Positions 1 to 9,107 of a DNA stretch of 64,000 nucleotides are shown one piece after another. Position 1 is the first letter of the stretch, and each line of letters opens with the position of its first letter. Under the pieces are notes generated by a model. It worked only from the letters and a program-made list of their open reading frames with translations, did not search any database and was not told the origin of the DNA. The stretch is from Devriesea agamarum (GTDB taxonomy: Bacteria > Actinomycetota > Actinomycetes > Actinomycetales > Dermabacteraceae), in contig NZ_LN849456.1 of the NCBI RefSeq assembly GCF_900070355.1, positions 1,178,001 through 1,242,000 of the forward strand, in the 5' to 3' direction. The position numbers and the translations under genes were made by a program.

Positions 1-2
1 TG

Positions 3-530
3 GTTCTGGTTCCCCAGGGCACCCGCTGCGAGTGCGGTAACCGCGGCTGTTGGGAGCAGTATGCCGGCGGGAGCGCGCTGATCCGTGAGGGGCGCGAGCT
101 AGCGGCATCGGCATCGCCTCGGGCGCAAGCGCTGGTGGATGCTGTCGGCGGGGATCTCAATGCGATAACCGGGCAGGTGATTGCCTCGTGTGCCCAGGAT
201 GGGGATCCGGCTTGCACCGATCTTTTACGTGAGACTGGCAATTGGCTCGGCATCGGCCTGGCTAATCTAGCGGCTGCTCTAGATCCCGGGGTGATCGTTG
301 TAGGGGGAGGTGTTGCAGCGGCGGGACGTCTGCTTCTGGGGCCTGCCCAGGACGCGTTTAACCACACGCTGACCGGGCGGGGATTTCGCCCTTCGCCCAG
401 GATCGTCGCTGCCAGGTTAGGCAACGATGCGGGATTTATCGGGGCCGCTGATCTCTCGCGGTATCAGCGTGCCCGTTTTCCGCGCCGGGAGGCGCGTTTG
501 CTTACGACCAGGCAGCGGCGATCAAGCTGA
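3..530 (+). CDS. ROK-family glucokinase, C-terminal part (5' end outside window)
   Basis: The open frame enters at the left edge and ends at 530. It should phosphorylate glucose or a related sugar with ATP in the cytosol. The first visible residues carry the ROK zinc-binding signature CECGNRGCWE (nucleotides about 27-56), followed by the second conserved block of the family, LDPGVIVVGGGV (about 277-315). The visible part is about 175 residues, so roughly the N-terminal 120-150 residues are missing. Its 3' end overlaps the convergent oxidoreductase gene by about 29 bp. Family assignment is secure; glucose specificity versus another ROK sugar kinase is inferred. Confidence 0.85.
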   Translation, partial: VLVPQGTRCECGNRGCWEQYAGGSALIREGRELAASASPRAQALVDAVGGDLNAITGQVIASCAQDGDPACTDLLRETGNWLGIGLANLAAALDPGVIVVGGGVAAAGRLLLGPAQDAFNHTLTGRGFRPSPRIVAARLGNDAGFIGAADLSRYQRARFPRREARLLTTRQRRSS

Positions 531-1509
531 GCGTTCTAACCTGGACCTGGGGATCGTGCACCGTTGCGGTGAGCATAATTTCGTCGGCTTCCGTCTGATC
601 ACGCAGCTGCTTAATTCCCTGAACGACCTCATCGGCGGTTCCCCGCAGCTGAGCGCCGGCTGAGTGCCGGTACAGATCCGCAACCTGCGCGGGAAGATCA
701 GCCTCGATAATGTCCTGCGGAGCGCGCAGCGGTTCCAGGCGTCCGGTGCGCAAGGCGACAAACTGCAGCCTCCCGGTTCGGTTTAGCACCTCGGCTTCTT
801 CCCGGGTTGGTGCGGCAATCGCCGAGGCCGTCACCATCACGTATGGCTGGGCAAGGTAGGGCGAGGCCCGGAAATGGGATCGATAGGCGTGCACCGCATC
901 GGTTACGTCTGTTCCCGCACGGAAATGGTGGGCGAACACGTAGGGTAATCCGAGCTCAGCCGCCAGATGAGCACCGTAAAGGCTGGATCCCAGGATCCAC
1001 ACCTGGGCGACACTGCGTGGCGCTGGGGTGGCGCGTAAGCCCGGTTCCCCGGTCGCTGTCTGCTCTTGATCGCGGCGTAAAAACGCGAGAATCTCGCGGA
1101 CATGGTCGGGGAATGCTTCGAGCGGGCCGTAGACATCGGTTCCGCGCAGACTTCTGGCCGTGGTGGGATCGGTGCCGGGTGCACGGCCTAACCCGAGGTC
1201 AATCCGGTGCGGGGCTAGTGCTTCGAGCAGTGAGAATTGTTCTGCTACCACGAAGGGGGCGTGGTTTGGCAGCATGACCCCGCCGGAGCCAAGCCGAATC
1301 CGCCGGGTGTGGGCGGCGAGGTGAGCGATCATGACGGCTGGAGAGGTTGCAGCGACCATTGGCATGTTGTGGTGTTCGGCCGTCCATAGACGCTTATAGC
1401 CGAGCTCATCTGCTGCGCGAGCGACCTCGATCGTGCCGTGTACGGCATCTTCGCTGCTGCACCCGCGGGTCACGGTGGATAAGTCCAAGACAGATAGAGG
1501 AAGCTCCAT
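502..1509 (-). CDS. LLM-class flavin-dependent oxidoreductase (luciferase-like)
   Basis: 335-residue cytosolic protein of the bacterial luciferase-like family, expected to use reduced FMN or F420. The N-terminal part shows the family pattern: residues about 38-50 read ELGYKRLWTAEHHN, then the RIRLGSGGVML and LGLGRAPGTD blocks typical of the MsnO8-type subgroup. The substrate cannot be read from sequence. The ATG at 1509 has no perfect Shine-Dalgarno but an aAGGag-like stretch lies upstream. It is transcribed alone and converges on the glucokinase gene. Confidence 0.88.
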   Translation of the reverse strand: MELPLSVLDLSTVTRGCSSEDAVHGTIEVARAADELGYKRLWTAEHHNMPMVAATSPAVMIAHLAAHTRRIRLGSGGVMLPNHAPFVVAEQFSLLEALAPHRIDLGLGRAPGTDPTTARSLRGTDVYGPLEAFPDHVREILAFLRRDQEQTATGEPGLRATPAPRSVAQVWILGSSLYGAHLAAELGLPYVFAHHFRAGTDVTDAVHAYRSHFRASPYLAQPYVMVTASAIAAPTREEAEVLNRTGRLQFVALRTGRLEPLRAPQDIIEADLPAQVADLYRHSAGAQLRGTADEVVQGIKQLRDQTEADEIMLTATVHDPQVQVRTLSLIAAAWS

Positions 1510-1873
1510 CTCGCCACTGTAAAGGAGTCCGCCTTGGAAGGTGCGGGTTCAGCTCCTTGAGCTTCTCGAGTAGCTTCTTGAGGTTTTTACTCTCTGGTTT
1601 TTCTCTTTGCGATTACAGATCCGCACTGGTTGTGCTTGCCCAGGTAGGGGTCAACCTGAAGGAGTAGCCTCTTGGACACTAGCGGTACCAGCGTTAATAG
1701 CCAGGTTTCGATCTGGATCCTCAGGGTCTGGCCACGAAAGCTCCGAGGCTCGCACACCAGTCGCCTCACTGGAGCAATCAAGGCTTTCTGGGAGCTGCCT
1801 AAACCCCACCTGACACTAAATCTGTATCAACTCTAATTCTTGACTTTATCCAATCTACTGTTATGCTGACATC
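1510..1873. other. Intergenic region without a recognisable gene
   Basis: About 360 bp between the divergent oxidoreductase and Fur-family genes. Short frames here lack ribosome sites and family features. The right end carries the promoter described separately; the rest shows nothing I can assign. Confidence 0.5.
1840..1867 (+). promoter_or_regulatory. Promoter of the Fur-family gene, possibly leaderless transcript
   Basis: TTGACT at 1840-1845 and TATGCT at 1862-1867 are separated by 16 bp. The ATG at 1874 lies only 7 bases past the -10 hexamer, about where transcription should begin, and there is no Shine-Dalgarno, so a leaderless mRNA is likely. The surrounding AT-rich bases may bind the regulator itself (inference). 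Confidence 0.5.
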
Positions 1874-2416
1874 ATGTCCGAAAAACTCAGAGCCCTGCCA
1901 GCCGCGGAGGTCCACGACCTGCCGCCAGCTGATGCTCTGCGCGCCGTCGGACTTCGCGTGACCGCGCCTCGTACGGCCACCTTGGAGGCCCTCGCCACTC
2001 AGCCCCACAGCGACGCCGACGACCTCGCAGCAACCGTGCGAAATCGGCTGGGTTCGGTATCCAGACAAGCCGTTTATGACGTCTTGCACGCCCTAGAGGA
2101 TGCCCACCTGGTGCGATCGATCCGCTTGGAGGGTCGCAGTGCCCGCTACGAACTCAACCGGCACGATAATCACCACCACCTGGTGTGCAAACGGTGCGAT
2201 GCGATTGTCGATATCCCCTGCGCCGTCGGCCATGCCCCCTGCCTGGTTCCCCCGGACCACCTCGGCTACGACATTGAAATAGCGGAGGTTCTCTTCCGCG
2301 GCCTGTGCCCGTCATGCCAGGGCGTTTCTGGCCCCCCAACCTGCCCGCTCAGCGATCACAGCGTTGGCTCACCGAGCACAACTCAATCGTCCCGGACCAG
2401 CGCACCGCCTGCCTGA
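1874..2416 (+). CDS. Fur-family transcriptional regulator (FurA/CatR type)
   Basis: 180-residue metal-dependent DNA-binding regulator. The winged helix covers about residues 20-85, with [13 protein letters not shown] and the recognition stretch [12 protein letters not shown]. The regulatory domain has the [15 protein letters not shown] block, with one CxxC pair in CKRC and a second in CPSC near residue 148, the structural zinc site of Fur proteins. A Ser/Pro/Thr-rich tail of about 30 residues follows. It sits 65 bp upstream of catalase in the same direction, the arrangement of peroxide-sensing furA/catR with katG/catA in other actinomycetes, so a peroxide-responsive repressor of the catalase gene is the best reading. 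Confidence 0.88.
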   Translation: MSEKLRALPAAEVHDLPPADALRAVGLRVTAPRTATLEALATQPHSDADDLAATVRNRLGSVSRQAVYDVLHALEDAHLVRSIRLEGRSARYELNRHDNHHHLVCKRCDAIVDIPCAVGHAPCLVPPDHLGYDIEIAEVLFRGLCPSCQGVSGPPTCPLSDHSVGSPSTTQSSRTSAPPA

Positions 2417-2481
2417 GCCCGGGTATCCCATCCCCCCAAACCACGACCGATCACCACCCACACAATGAACAGGAGATCACC

Positions 2482-3981
2482 GTGACTGTTTCGCAGCACC
2501 AAAACCTGCCGAACGGCTCCACCACCCTCACTGGGGCGCCCGCCCAGTCTGACCGCAACTCTCTCACTGCGGGTCCAGACGGGCCGATTATGCTGCACGA
2601 CGTCCACTTCGTGGAGCAGATGGCACACTTCGACCGGGAACGAGTTCCGGAACGTGTTGTGCACGCGAAAGGCTCCGGCGCCTTTGGCACGTTTGAATGC
2701 ACCGAAGATGTCTCGCAGTACACCAAGGCTGCGGTATTCCAAAAGGGCACCAGCACCGAGATGCTAGCCCGTTTCTCGACCGTGGCCGGCGAGATGGGCT
2801 CCCCCGACACCTGGCGCGACCCGCGCGGATTTGCTTTGAAGTTCTACACCACTGAAGGCAACTACGACCTGGTGGGTAATAACACCCCCATCTTCTTTGT
2901 CCGCGACGCCATCAAGTTCCCCCACTTCATCCGGTCCCAGAAGCGTCGCGGCGCTTCCGGTCTGCGCGATGGCAATATGCAGTGGGACTTCTGGACCCTC
3001 AATCACGAGTCTGTCCACCAGGTGACCTATCTGATGGGTGACCGTGGCATCCCGAAGAGCTTCCGTCATATGAACGGCTATGGTTCACACACTTACATGT
3101 GGATTAATGAGGCCGGCGAGAAATTCTGGGTGAAGTACCACTTCATTTCCCAGCAGGGCGTGGAGGGCCTCAGCAACGATGAGGCTGAGCGTCTGGCTGG
3201 GGTCGATGCTGACGCCCATCGTCGCGACCTGTTCGAGTCCATCGAGCGTGGCGACTTCCCCAAGTGGGACCTATACGTTCAGGTCATCCCGTTTGAGGAG
3301 GGCTTCACGTACCGCTACAACATCTTCGATGTCACCAAGACGGTCTCGCAGAAGGATTACCCGCGGATCAAGGTCGGCACGATGACCTTGAACCGCAATC
3401 CAATCAATCACTTCGCCGAGATCGAGCAGGCCGCCTTTGACCCCAGCGCCCTAGTCCCGGGCATTGGCCTGTCCCCCGACAAGATGCTGCTCGGCCGCGT
3501 ATTTTCCTACGCCGACACCCATCGCCACCGCATCGGTGCGAACTACCTGCAGCTGCCGGTAAACCGTCCGAAGAATGTCGCTCAGCCGAACTCCTACGTC
3601 GCTGATGGCCCCATGGCGTACGACCACAACGGAGACCTTCCCCCGTATGCGCCGAACAGCCGTGGCCGTTCCTACGCCGACGAGCTCGGCCCGGTGGAAG
3701 ACGGCTGGAATGTTTCGGGCGATCTGGTTCGCCAGGTAGCCACCGTCCGTTCCGCGGAAGACGATGACTACTCGCAGGCCCGCGATCTGATGTTGAATGT
3801 CTGGGACGATGAACAGCGCGAACAGTTCGCTCAGACCATTGCCGGCACGCTGGACAGCGTGGACGCCGATATCGTCGAACGCGTGTGGCAGTACTGGGGC
3901 GCGGTCGATGAGAACGTCACCAAGCGCATTCAGGAGATCTACCGTTCCAACAACGGTGACGACGTCCCCGGTCTGAACTGA
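2482..3981 (+). CDS. katA: Monofunctional haem catalase
   Basis: 499-residue small-subunit catalase that converts hydrogen peroxide to water and oxygen. The active-site histidine lies in [12 protein letters not shown], the distal asparagine in [13 protein letters not shown], and the haem-ligating tyrosine in [12 protein letters not shown]. Length is normal for the clade. The frame is open upstream, but the GTG at 2482 is chosen because AGGAG sits 7 bases before it and the catalase family alignment begins shortly after. The Fur-type gene upstream probably controls it. A strong hairpin follows the stop. Confidence 0.96.
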   Translation: MTVSQHQNLPNGSTTLTGAPAQSDRNSLTAGPDGPIMLHDVHFVEQMAHFDRERVPERVVHAKGSGAFGTFECTEDVSQYTKAAVFQKGTSTEMLARFSTVAGEMGSPDTWRDPRGFALKFYTTEGNYDLVGNNTPIFFVRDAIKFPHFIRSQKRRGASGLRDGNMQWDFWTLNHESVHQVTYLMGDRGIPKSFRHMNGYGSHTYMWINEAGEKFWVKYHFISQQGVEGLSNDEAERLAGVDADAHRRDLFESIERGDFPKWDLYVQVIPFEEGFTYRYNIFDVTKTVSQKDYPRIKVGTMTLNRNPINHFAEIEQAAFDPSALVPGIGLSPDKMLLGRVFSYADTHRHRIGANYLQLPVNRPKNVAQPNSYVADGPMAYDHNGDLPPYAPNSRGRSYADELGPVEDGWNVSGDLVRQVATVRSAEDDDYSQARDLMLNVWDDEQREQFAQTIAGTLDSVDADIVERVWQYWGAVDENVTKRIQEIYRSNNGDDVPGLN

Positions 3982-4032
3982 GGCAATCTCGGCTGAGGCC
4001 GCTAGTCTGACAGCCTCGCCTTAGCAGCGACA

Positions 4033-4063
4033 GTGGGGCGCACCCTTAACGGGTGCGCCCCAC
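4033..4063 (+). terminator. Catalase terminator hairpin
   Basis: A 13-bp perfect stem (4033-4045 with 4051-4063, loop TTAAC) begins 51 bp past the catalase stop. No long T run follows, as is common in actinobacteria. Just after it an 18-bp unit (ATGTTGTGCCRTGTCGGC) is repeated twice in direct orientation. Confidence 0.8.
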
Positions 4064-4359
4064 GTATGTTGTGCCATGTCGGCCATGTTGTGCCGTGTCG
4101 GCTAGGCCGAATCAATGATCACTCAAGACCGAATCACTAGTCGCCGTTCTCCGTCAGGGCTGTTCTCCGTCGGTGTCGGGCAGATTAATAGGTCTGGGCA
4201 TCGGGCAGCTTGCTGGCCGGACGATCGGCCGCCGCGCAAGATCTACTCACAAACAGCGGCAACCTCAAAGCGGCGGAGGCAAACTCTCTTATTGCCGTCA
4301 GCCGAAACCGCTTTCCCAGACATTTACACGCGAGGCCCAACCCCACCCAAGGGCAGGAG

Positions 4360-4599
4360 TTACTTACGGGTGCCAGGCTTGCAGATTCCCCAGGCATAGG
4401 CCTGACGGCAGAATACACCGACGTAACTGACTTTATTCTCGACCGTAGACCCGAGGTCTACCACAGAGCTGTGCGCATCACCCACAGTCCCCACGATTAC
4501 TCTCTCTGGCTCAGACGCGGCACTAGCGGGGGCTATGCCCGCCGCAAGAGCTCCAGCCACGGCAACGACGCCCACCAAAGCCTTGAAAAGATTCTTCAT
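4360..4599 (-). CDS. Small secreted peptide, unknown
   Basis: 79-residue protein with a clear Sec signal: MKNLF then a hydrophobic stretch and an APASA-A cleavage site near residue 28. The predicted mature peptide of about 51 residues has exactly two cysteines, in CRQAYAWGIC, which could form a small disulphide loop, and a basic C-terminus. The ATG at 4599 is preceded by AGGAG at a good distance. It is divergent from the histidine kinase. No family recognised; a secreted signalling or antimicrobial peptide is possible but unproven. Confidence 0.6.
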   Translation of the reverse strand: MKNLFKALVGVVAVAGALAAGIAPASAASEPERVIVGTVGDAHSSVVDLGSTVENKVSYVGVFCRQAYAWGICKPGTRK

Positions 4600-4656
4600 A
4601 ATAGCTCCTATTTGCTAGAAGAAATTTTATTTATTCTCATTCTTGAGGCAGATTAT

Positions 4657-5874
4657 ATGGCTCCGTCGAGATTCATGCCACCCCTAGCACCTCTCGGTTC
4701 GGCCTCAAAATTCAGCACAGGCCACCAAACCCCGTACGCTATGAAGGTGAGCTCGCGTTTGAAAAGTTACCGCATAGTCGCATCTATCCTGTTAGCGGCT
4801 GTTTTCGTCGTCGTCACAGGGTTGACAGCCGAGGACCCATTCGGTCACCCCATGACACTGGCCGTCTCCTTAGGCCTTGCCCTGAGCGTAGGGCTAACCA
4901 TCATCTCCCCAATTGTCGCTGCAATTGCGATATCTTTACTTTTATGCATGTTCCCATTCATTAATCCAGGAACAGTTGGCTTAGCGGTTACAGCTCCCAT
5001 CATATCTATTTTTAGCATAGCTTTCACTAGAAGCCGACGAGACACCATTATTTTTTCGAGCCTGTTCATCGGAGAAACAACACTATTTACAGTATTAGAG
5101 ACTCAAAACATAATTGAGGTAGTGTCAAGTTTCACTTTCTGGGCTTTCCTTATTTGCTCACCCGCAATCAGTGGAAGAATAGTTCGACACCTATCCAATC
5201 AAGCAATTGAAGCCCAATTAGCTAAAGCGGAAGCCCTAGCCCGGCAACGACGCATGGTCGCCCGGGAACTGCACGACACCGCGGTTCACGCCACCACCAC
5301 CATCGCCATGCGTGCCGAGAACGCTCGACATCGCCCAGGCTTAGATGAGCAGACTCGTCAGGACCTGATGATGATGGCCTCCGCTGCACGGTCGGCCACC
5401 CAGGACCTTCGCGCTATCCTTAACGTTTTGCGCAAAGATGCAGATATCTCCACAATCGCACCCACACCCTCGCTTTCCGCGGTCCTGCAGCAGCAAGTGC
5501 GAAGGCTCCAGGACAACAACTTCGCGGTTCGATGCAATGTCATTGGAACCGAAGATCACATACCAGCTCCCATCACGAATGCCATCGGGCGCTCTCTCGG
5601 CGAAGCCACATCTAATATCCTTCGCCATGGAGACCCCGAACGTGAGGTCAAACTCCTCCTAAATATCGACGAGCATCTCGTCGAAGCCGTTCAAATAAAC
5701 GCGATTCACCCGAGTCCATCACCCGTAGTCGGCGGATTCGGACTTATCGGTATCCAAGAACGGCTCGAGGCCCACGGCGGGACCCTGGAGGTCGTCGAGG
5801 ACTCCGACACCTGGATAACTAGGATGAGTGTCCCCCTCGCACGGGAGCATCACGTATCAGAAAGCGGTGAGTGA
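4657..5874 (+). CDS. Membrane sensor histidine kinase (NarL/LuxR type partner)
   Basis: 405 residues from ATG 4657. Several hydrophobic segments occupy about residues 40-180. The HisKA_3 dimerisation domain has the phospho-accepting histidine in RELHDTAVHATT, and a degenerate HATPase_c follows with GEATSNILRHGD and a glycine box GFGLIGIQERLEAHGG. The frame is open up to 4210, but the divergent secreted-peptide gene occupies that DNA; a GAGG precedes ATG 4657. ATG 4741 is an alternative start. The stop overlaps the next start, so kinase and regulator are one operon. Signal unknown; nearby exported proteins are plausible targets. Confidence 0.85.
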   Translation: MAPSRFMPPLAPLGSASKFSTGHQTPYAMKVSSRLKSYRIVASILLAAVFVVVTGLTAEDPFGHPMTLAVSLGLALSVGLTIISPIVAAIAISLLLCMFPFINPGTVGLAVTAPIISIFSIAFTRSRRDTIIFSSLFIGETTLFTVLETQNIIEVVSSFTFWAFLICSPAISGRIVRHLSNQAIEAQLAKAEALARQRRMVARELHDTAVHATTTIAMRAENARHRPGLDEQTRQDLMMMASAARSATQDLRAILNVLRKDADISTIAPTPSLSAVLQQQVRRLQDNNFAVRCNVIGTEDHIPAPITNAIGRSLGEATSNILRHGDPEREVKLLLNIDEHLVEAVQINAIHPSPSPVVGGFGLIGIQERLEAHGGTLEVVEDSDTWITRMSVPLAREHHVSESGE

Positions 5875-6641
5875 GAAGCATGAAGAGTTCGGAAACGTGG
5901 CATGACCACACGAGCGGTTATGGAAACGGAAGCGTTCACGACCACAGAAACAGTGACAGCGACATAATCCGCGTGGCCGTGGTGGACGACGACTCCATCG
6001 TCCGCGATGCTTTGACATCCTTCTTGGCTCCCGCCGACGACATTGAAGTTGTTGGCACCTGCGAAAACGGTAGAGAAGCCGTTGACCTATCAGCCTCAGG
6101 TGCCGTTGATCTTGTCCTGATGGATGTCCAGATGCCTGTTATGGACGGCATCGAAGCCACATCGCGAATTAAAGATATTGCTCCGCAAGTCACCGTTGTC
6201 ATCCTGACCACCTTTGACACTGACGCAGGTATGCTCACGGCACTCGAGGCGGGGGCTTCCGGCTTTTTACTCAAAGACACCCGGCCTGAGGCGCTTATCG
6301 ACGTGCTGCGCACCGCCCATTGTGGGGCTGCCACCGTTGTAACACCCCGCATGGCAAAGAGGCTGGTGCGGCATTCACACCCCGAGCCAGTAGCTGAGGC
6401 GTGCGCGACCCCAGAGGAGGTTGCGAAGAGTCTCGGTCTAACGACGCGCGAATGTCAGATTATCCATGAGTTATGTGATGCGGCCAGCAACTCTGAGATT
6501 GGCACTCGCCTATGCCTGTCGGAATCGACAGTGAAGAGTTATGTCTCGTCCATCATGATGAAACTCGGCTGCACGTCACGACTGAAGGTTGTGATTCGCG
6601 CGTTTGAGCTTGGCCTCGCCCGACCTCCGCATCAGCGCTAA
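5871..6641 (+). CDS. NarL/FixJ-family response regulator
   Basis: 256 residues. The receiver domain, about residues 35-150, has the acidic pair VVDDD, the phosphorylatable aspartate in LVLMDVQMPVMDG and the conserved lysine in GFLLKDT. A LuxR-type helix-turn-helix follows (LTTRECQIIHELC, then SESTVKSYVSSIMMKLG). GTG 5871 overlaps the kinase stop; ATG 5880 is an alternative. The N-terminal 35 residues are Asp/His/Ser-rich and not part of the usual domain. Confidence 0.9.
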   Translation: MRSMKSSETWHDHTSGYGNGSVHDHRNSDSDIIRVAVVDDDSIVRDALTSFLAPADDIEVVGTCENGREAVDLSASGAVDLVLMDVQMPVMDGIEATSRIKDIAPQVTVVILTTFDTDAGMLTALEAGASGFLLKDTRPEALIDVLRTAHCGAATVVTPRMAKRLVRHSHPEPVAEACATPEEVAKSLGLTTRECQIIHELCDAASNSEIGTRLCLSESTVKSYVSSIMMKLGCTSRLKVVIRAFELGLARPPHQR

Positions 6642-7093
6642 CTTCTGCCACCGATGCCACCCGCCTACCATGCGCTATTATCACTCACCGCATCAAATGG
6701 GCCGAACAGGGTGCCGGTCAGGGTGAAAATGAAAATGCGCGCGATGGGGTCAAACTATCCAGTCCCTCGTGAAGCGAGATCCGAGCTGACTGCGGGCGGG
6801 AGCGCCACAACCTGAGCGGATGTGCCAAAGTCAGTGAGATATGCCAACCCACCATCGGAAGGTAGGTTCGGCACATCTTTCGCTCATCACGCCGCCCTGT
6901 CAACCGTCTATCTGCCGGCACCAAAGTGCCCACTTTTCCGAACCTAAGAGGGTTTATTGGGGTCATTACGAACCGTAGGCTCGAGACACGTCTCTCGTAT
7001 GGATCATGCATTTTCAGGTGGTCCGTGTCCCCCGGCGAGACTGCGACCCGGTCCCCCTCAATCGCGTCGCCACTGTTTAACAGGAGGTTTTCC
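6642..7093. other. Intergenic region upstream of the secreted protease
   Basis: About 450 bp without a supported gene. An inverted 8-bp pair GATGTGCC (6819-6826) and GGCACATC (6870-6877) is visible; a mobile-element remnant is conceivable but no transposase fragment is recognisable. The protease ribosome site AGGAGG lies at 7082-7087. Confidence 0.4.
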
Positions 7094-8341
7094 ATGAAGA
7101 TGATGAAGTCCATGGCGGTTGTAGCTGGTGCTGCAGCGTTATCAATGTTCGCGGCTCCCGCAATGGCGTCACCCGGCGATGACGCCCCCTCACCGACCCC
7201 TTCCTCTTCTGCCCCTGAGGCAAAAGTGGTAGATTCCGCGTTCTCCCCAGCTGAAATTCAAGTGATGGCCCAGAGCTCTGGCCGTAGCGTGGAACAGCAG
7301 ACCGAGCATGTGCAGTCACAAACCCAGCAGAACAACACCTATGTCCGTCTAGCTTCGTCCGGGCACAAGTTCGATGGTGCGTTCTTCAACGATCAGAATC
7401 AGCTGGTCGTGCAAGCAGCGCCAGGCTCCTCCGATGCTACAGCCGCCAAGGATGCAGGCCTGTCTGTTCGCCATGCCGCCTACGGCGAGGCCAAGCTAGA
7501 TCAGATCGCGAACACGCTATCGGCCGTGCCTTCTGACCGTTCCGGTGTCGCCTCGATCGCTCCAGACATCGTGAAGGATCGCGTTGTCGTGACCGTCTTT
7601 ACCGATGATGCCGACCCTGTTTTGCTGAAGAAGGCGGCAGAGTACGGCGATGCCGTTGAGGTCGTCAAAGGCCAGGCAAATGAGTCTCGAGCGTCTGTTA
7701 GGGGCGGCGATAAGCTCCTCACCTCGGAAGGCAAGAGCTACTGCTCGGCAGGCTTCCCGGCAACCACCCGCGACGGACAGGCAGCGATGGTGTGGGTTGG
7801 ACACTGCCTTGAAGGCCAAGAATCGATCTACGATGCACGCGGATCATTTGTCGGACAGTTCGGAGCTACCGGTTTCCACTCCTACGATGGTAGGACCGAC
7901 CGTGACTACGGCTACATGCTGATGGCCGATGGGACCACGATGTCTAGCGAGCTCAATTCCTGGGGCTCGCGAGGCGAGCGTGCGACTAATGCCTCACGCG
8001 GCGCTTGGAAGGCTCCCGTTGGCACCGAAATGTGCAAGTCTGGCGCTACCACGGGAATCACCTGTGGTCAGGTGAAGGGATACAACGCATCAGTCACCTA
8101 CAGCGACAAACATGGCCGTCCAGTAGCCCAGGTAACCGGTCTCGGCACGTCAGATGTGTGCTCCGAGCCCGGTGATTCTGGTGGCGCATTCACCTCGAAC
8201 GGTTACGCGGTAGGCATGACCTCCGGAGGCCCGTCGAATGGGCCAAGCTGCGGTTTCAATGCCGGTTATACGGAAGGTTTCAGCTACTTCCAGCCGGTCA
8301 CCGATGCGTTAAACGCGTACGGCCTCACCTATGCCGGCTAA
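7094..8341 (+). CDS. Secreted streptogrisin-like serine protease (S1E) with propeptide
   Basis: 415-residue preproprotein. A Sec signal covers residues about 1-30 (cleavage after AMA). A propeptide of about 160 residues resembles alpha-lytic-protease pro-regions, and the chymotrypsin-fold domain begins near residue 200. The catalytic triad is visible: His237 in WVGHC, Asp271 in TDRDYGYM and Ser362 in EPGDSGGA. Cysteines flank the histidine and serine as in streptogrisins. ATG 7094 is preceded by AGGAGG. The propeptide acts as a folding chaperone in this family. It lies 450 bp after the two-component pair, which may regulate it (inference). Confidence 0.93.
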   Translation: MKMMKSMAVVAGAAALSMFAAPAMASPGDDAPSPTPSSSAPEAKVVDSAFSPAEIQVMAQSSGRSVEQQTEHVQSQTQQNNTYVRLASSGHKFDGAFFNDQNQLVVQAAPGSSDATAAKDAGLSVRHAAYGEAKLDQIANTLSAVPSDRSGVASIAPDIVKDRVVVTVFTDDADPVLLKKAAEYGDAVEVVKGQANESRASVRGGDKLLTSEGKSYCSAGFPATTRDGQAAMVWVGHCLEGQESIYDARGSFVGQFGATGFHSYDGRTDRDYGYMLMADGTTMSSELNSWGSRGERATNASRGAWKAPVGTEMCKSGATTGITCGQVKGYNASVTYSDKHGRPVAQVTGLGTSDVCSEPGDSGGAFTSNGYAVGMTSGGPSNGPSCGFNAGYTEGFSYFQPVTDALNAYGLTYAG

Positions 8342-8371
8342 GGCACTGGAGCAAGACTAAAGTAACTTATC

Positions 8372-8390
8372 TTAAACTAAGCTACCTTAC
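8372..8390 (+). promoter_or_regulatory. DtxR/IdeR-like iron box, weak
   Basis: The 19 bases match the actinobacterial iron-box consensus at about 12 positions by eye (TTA at the left, CTA and TTA to the right). It lies 33 bp upstream of the micro-ORF at 8423. Low confidence without a matrix score. Confidence 0.3.
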
Positions 8391-8422
8391 GGCTAAATGG
8401 TTTCTTAGGAGGTTTGAGAGGA

Positions 8423-8476
8423 ATGATGATGCGTTTCGCACTTCGCAGCGCAGTGCATTATCGCTATATCCCATAG
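8423..8476 (+). CDS. Possible 17-residue micro-ORF
   Basis: Three ATG codons follow AGGAGG (8407-8412) and GAGAGGA, giving a basic peptide MMMRFALRSAVHYRYIP. A strong hairpin follows 52 bp later. It might be a leader peptide or small protein, but no conserved family is recognisable. Confidence 0.3.
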   Translation: MMMRFALRSAVHYRYIP

Positions 8477-8528
8477 AGAACTCTCGAATAGTTCCTCGCG
8501 ACCTGTGATCTTTATGTCGTAAACTGGA

Positions 8529-8555
8529 GGGCCCCGGGTTATACACCCGGGGCCC
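8529..8555 (+). terminator. Terminator-like hairpin
   Basis: An 11-bp perfect GC-rich stem (8529-8539 with 8545-8555, loop TATAC). It would end transcripts from the protease and micro-ORF. No T tract. Confidence 0.65.
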
Positions 8556-9107
8556 TTAGCACATACCAGAACATATAGCTGAAGCCCTCACATGCGCAGT
8601 CATGATGCGACGAACAAGACTGTCACAAATATAACAGATATAGATACAGACGTAGATCCTGATCGGCGCCGGACTTGCCTCGTAAGGCCTCATCTCAGAC
8701 ACCCAGCTTCATACCGGTCACGAGTCAACCGCATATGACCTCGTATCAATCAGACATCGATTAACACTGAGACTCATACCGATCATGAGGGCCAGTCTTT
8801 AACGTCAATTAACGAACCATAAATTCGGTAGGTCTACATTTGGAACACAGCATGAACATCTAATGTCCCTGGACCATATTTGTTATGACCGAAAATTTCA
8901 CTGACCCATGCTATTTCTGGAAGAAAACCGCCACTTTTGTAGACCTGAGCTACGCTTCAGCGACTCCGACCTATCTTTTGTATATAGCTCACCACTCTCC
9001 TGGATAGTTACACGTTCTCGCTGCGTATTCTCATTTATCCTGCTGTCAGGCGAGCTCCTCCATACCTCGTCAGACCGTTACAACAGTCGACCGCAAAGGA
9101 ACATCTC
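8556..9107. other. Gene-free region upstream of the Tat-exported protein
   Basis: About 550 bp, AT-richer than the flanking genes. Frames that cross it start inside the next gene on another frame or lack ribosome sites. Only the ribosome site (AAAGGA, about 9096) of the next gene is clear. Confidence 0.45.

Noticed and set aside
6718-7113. 131-codon minus-strand frame upstream of the protease and its GATGTGCC/GGCACATC inverted pair
   Set aside because: No ribosome site, overlaps the protease start, and no transposase-like motif; an IS remnant cannot be supported from an 8-bp repeat alone.
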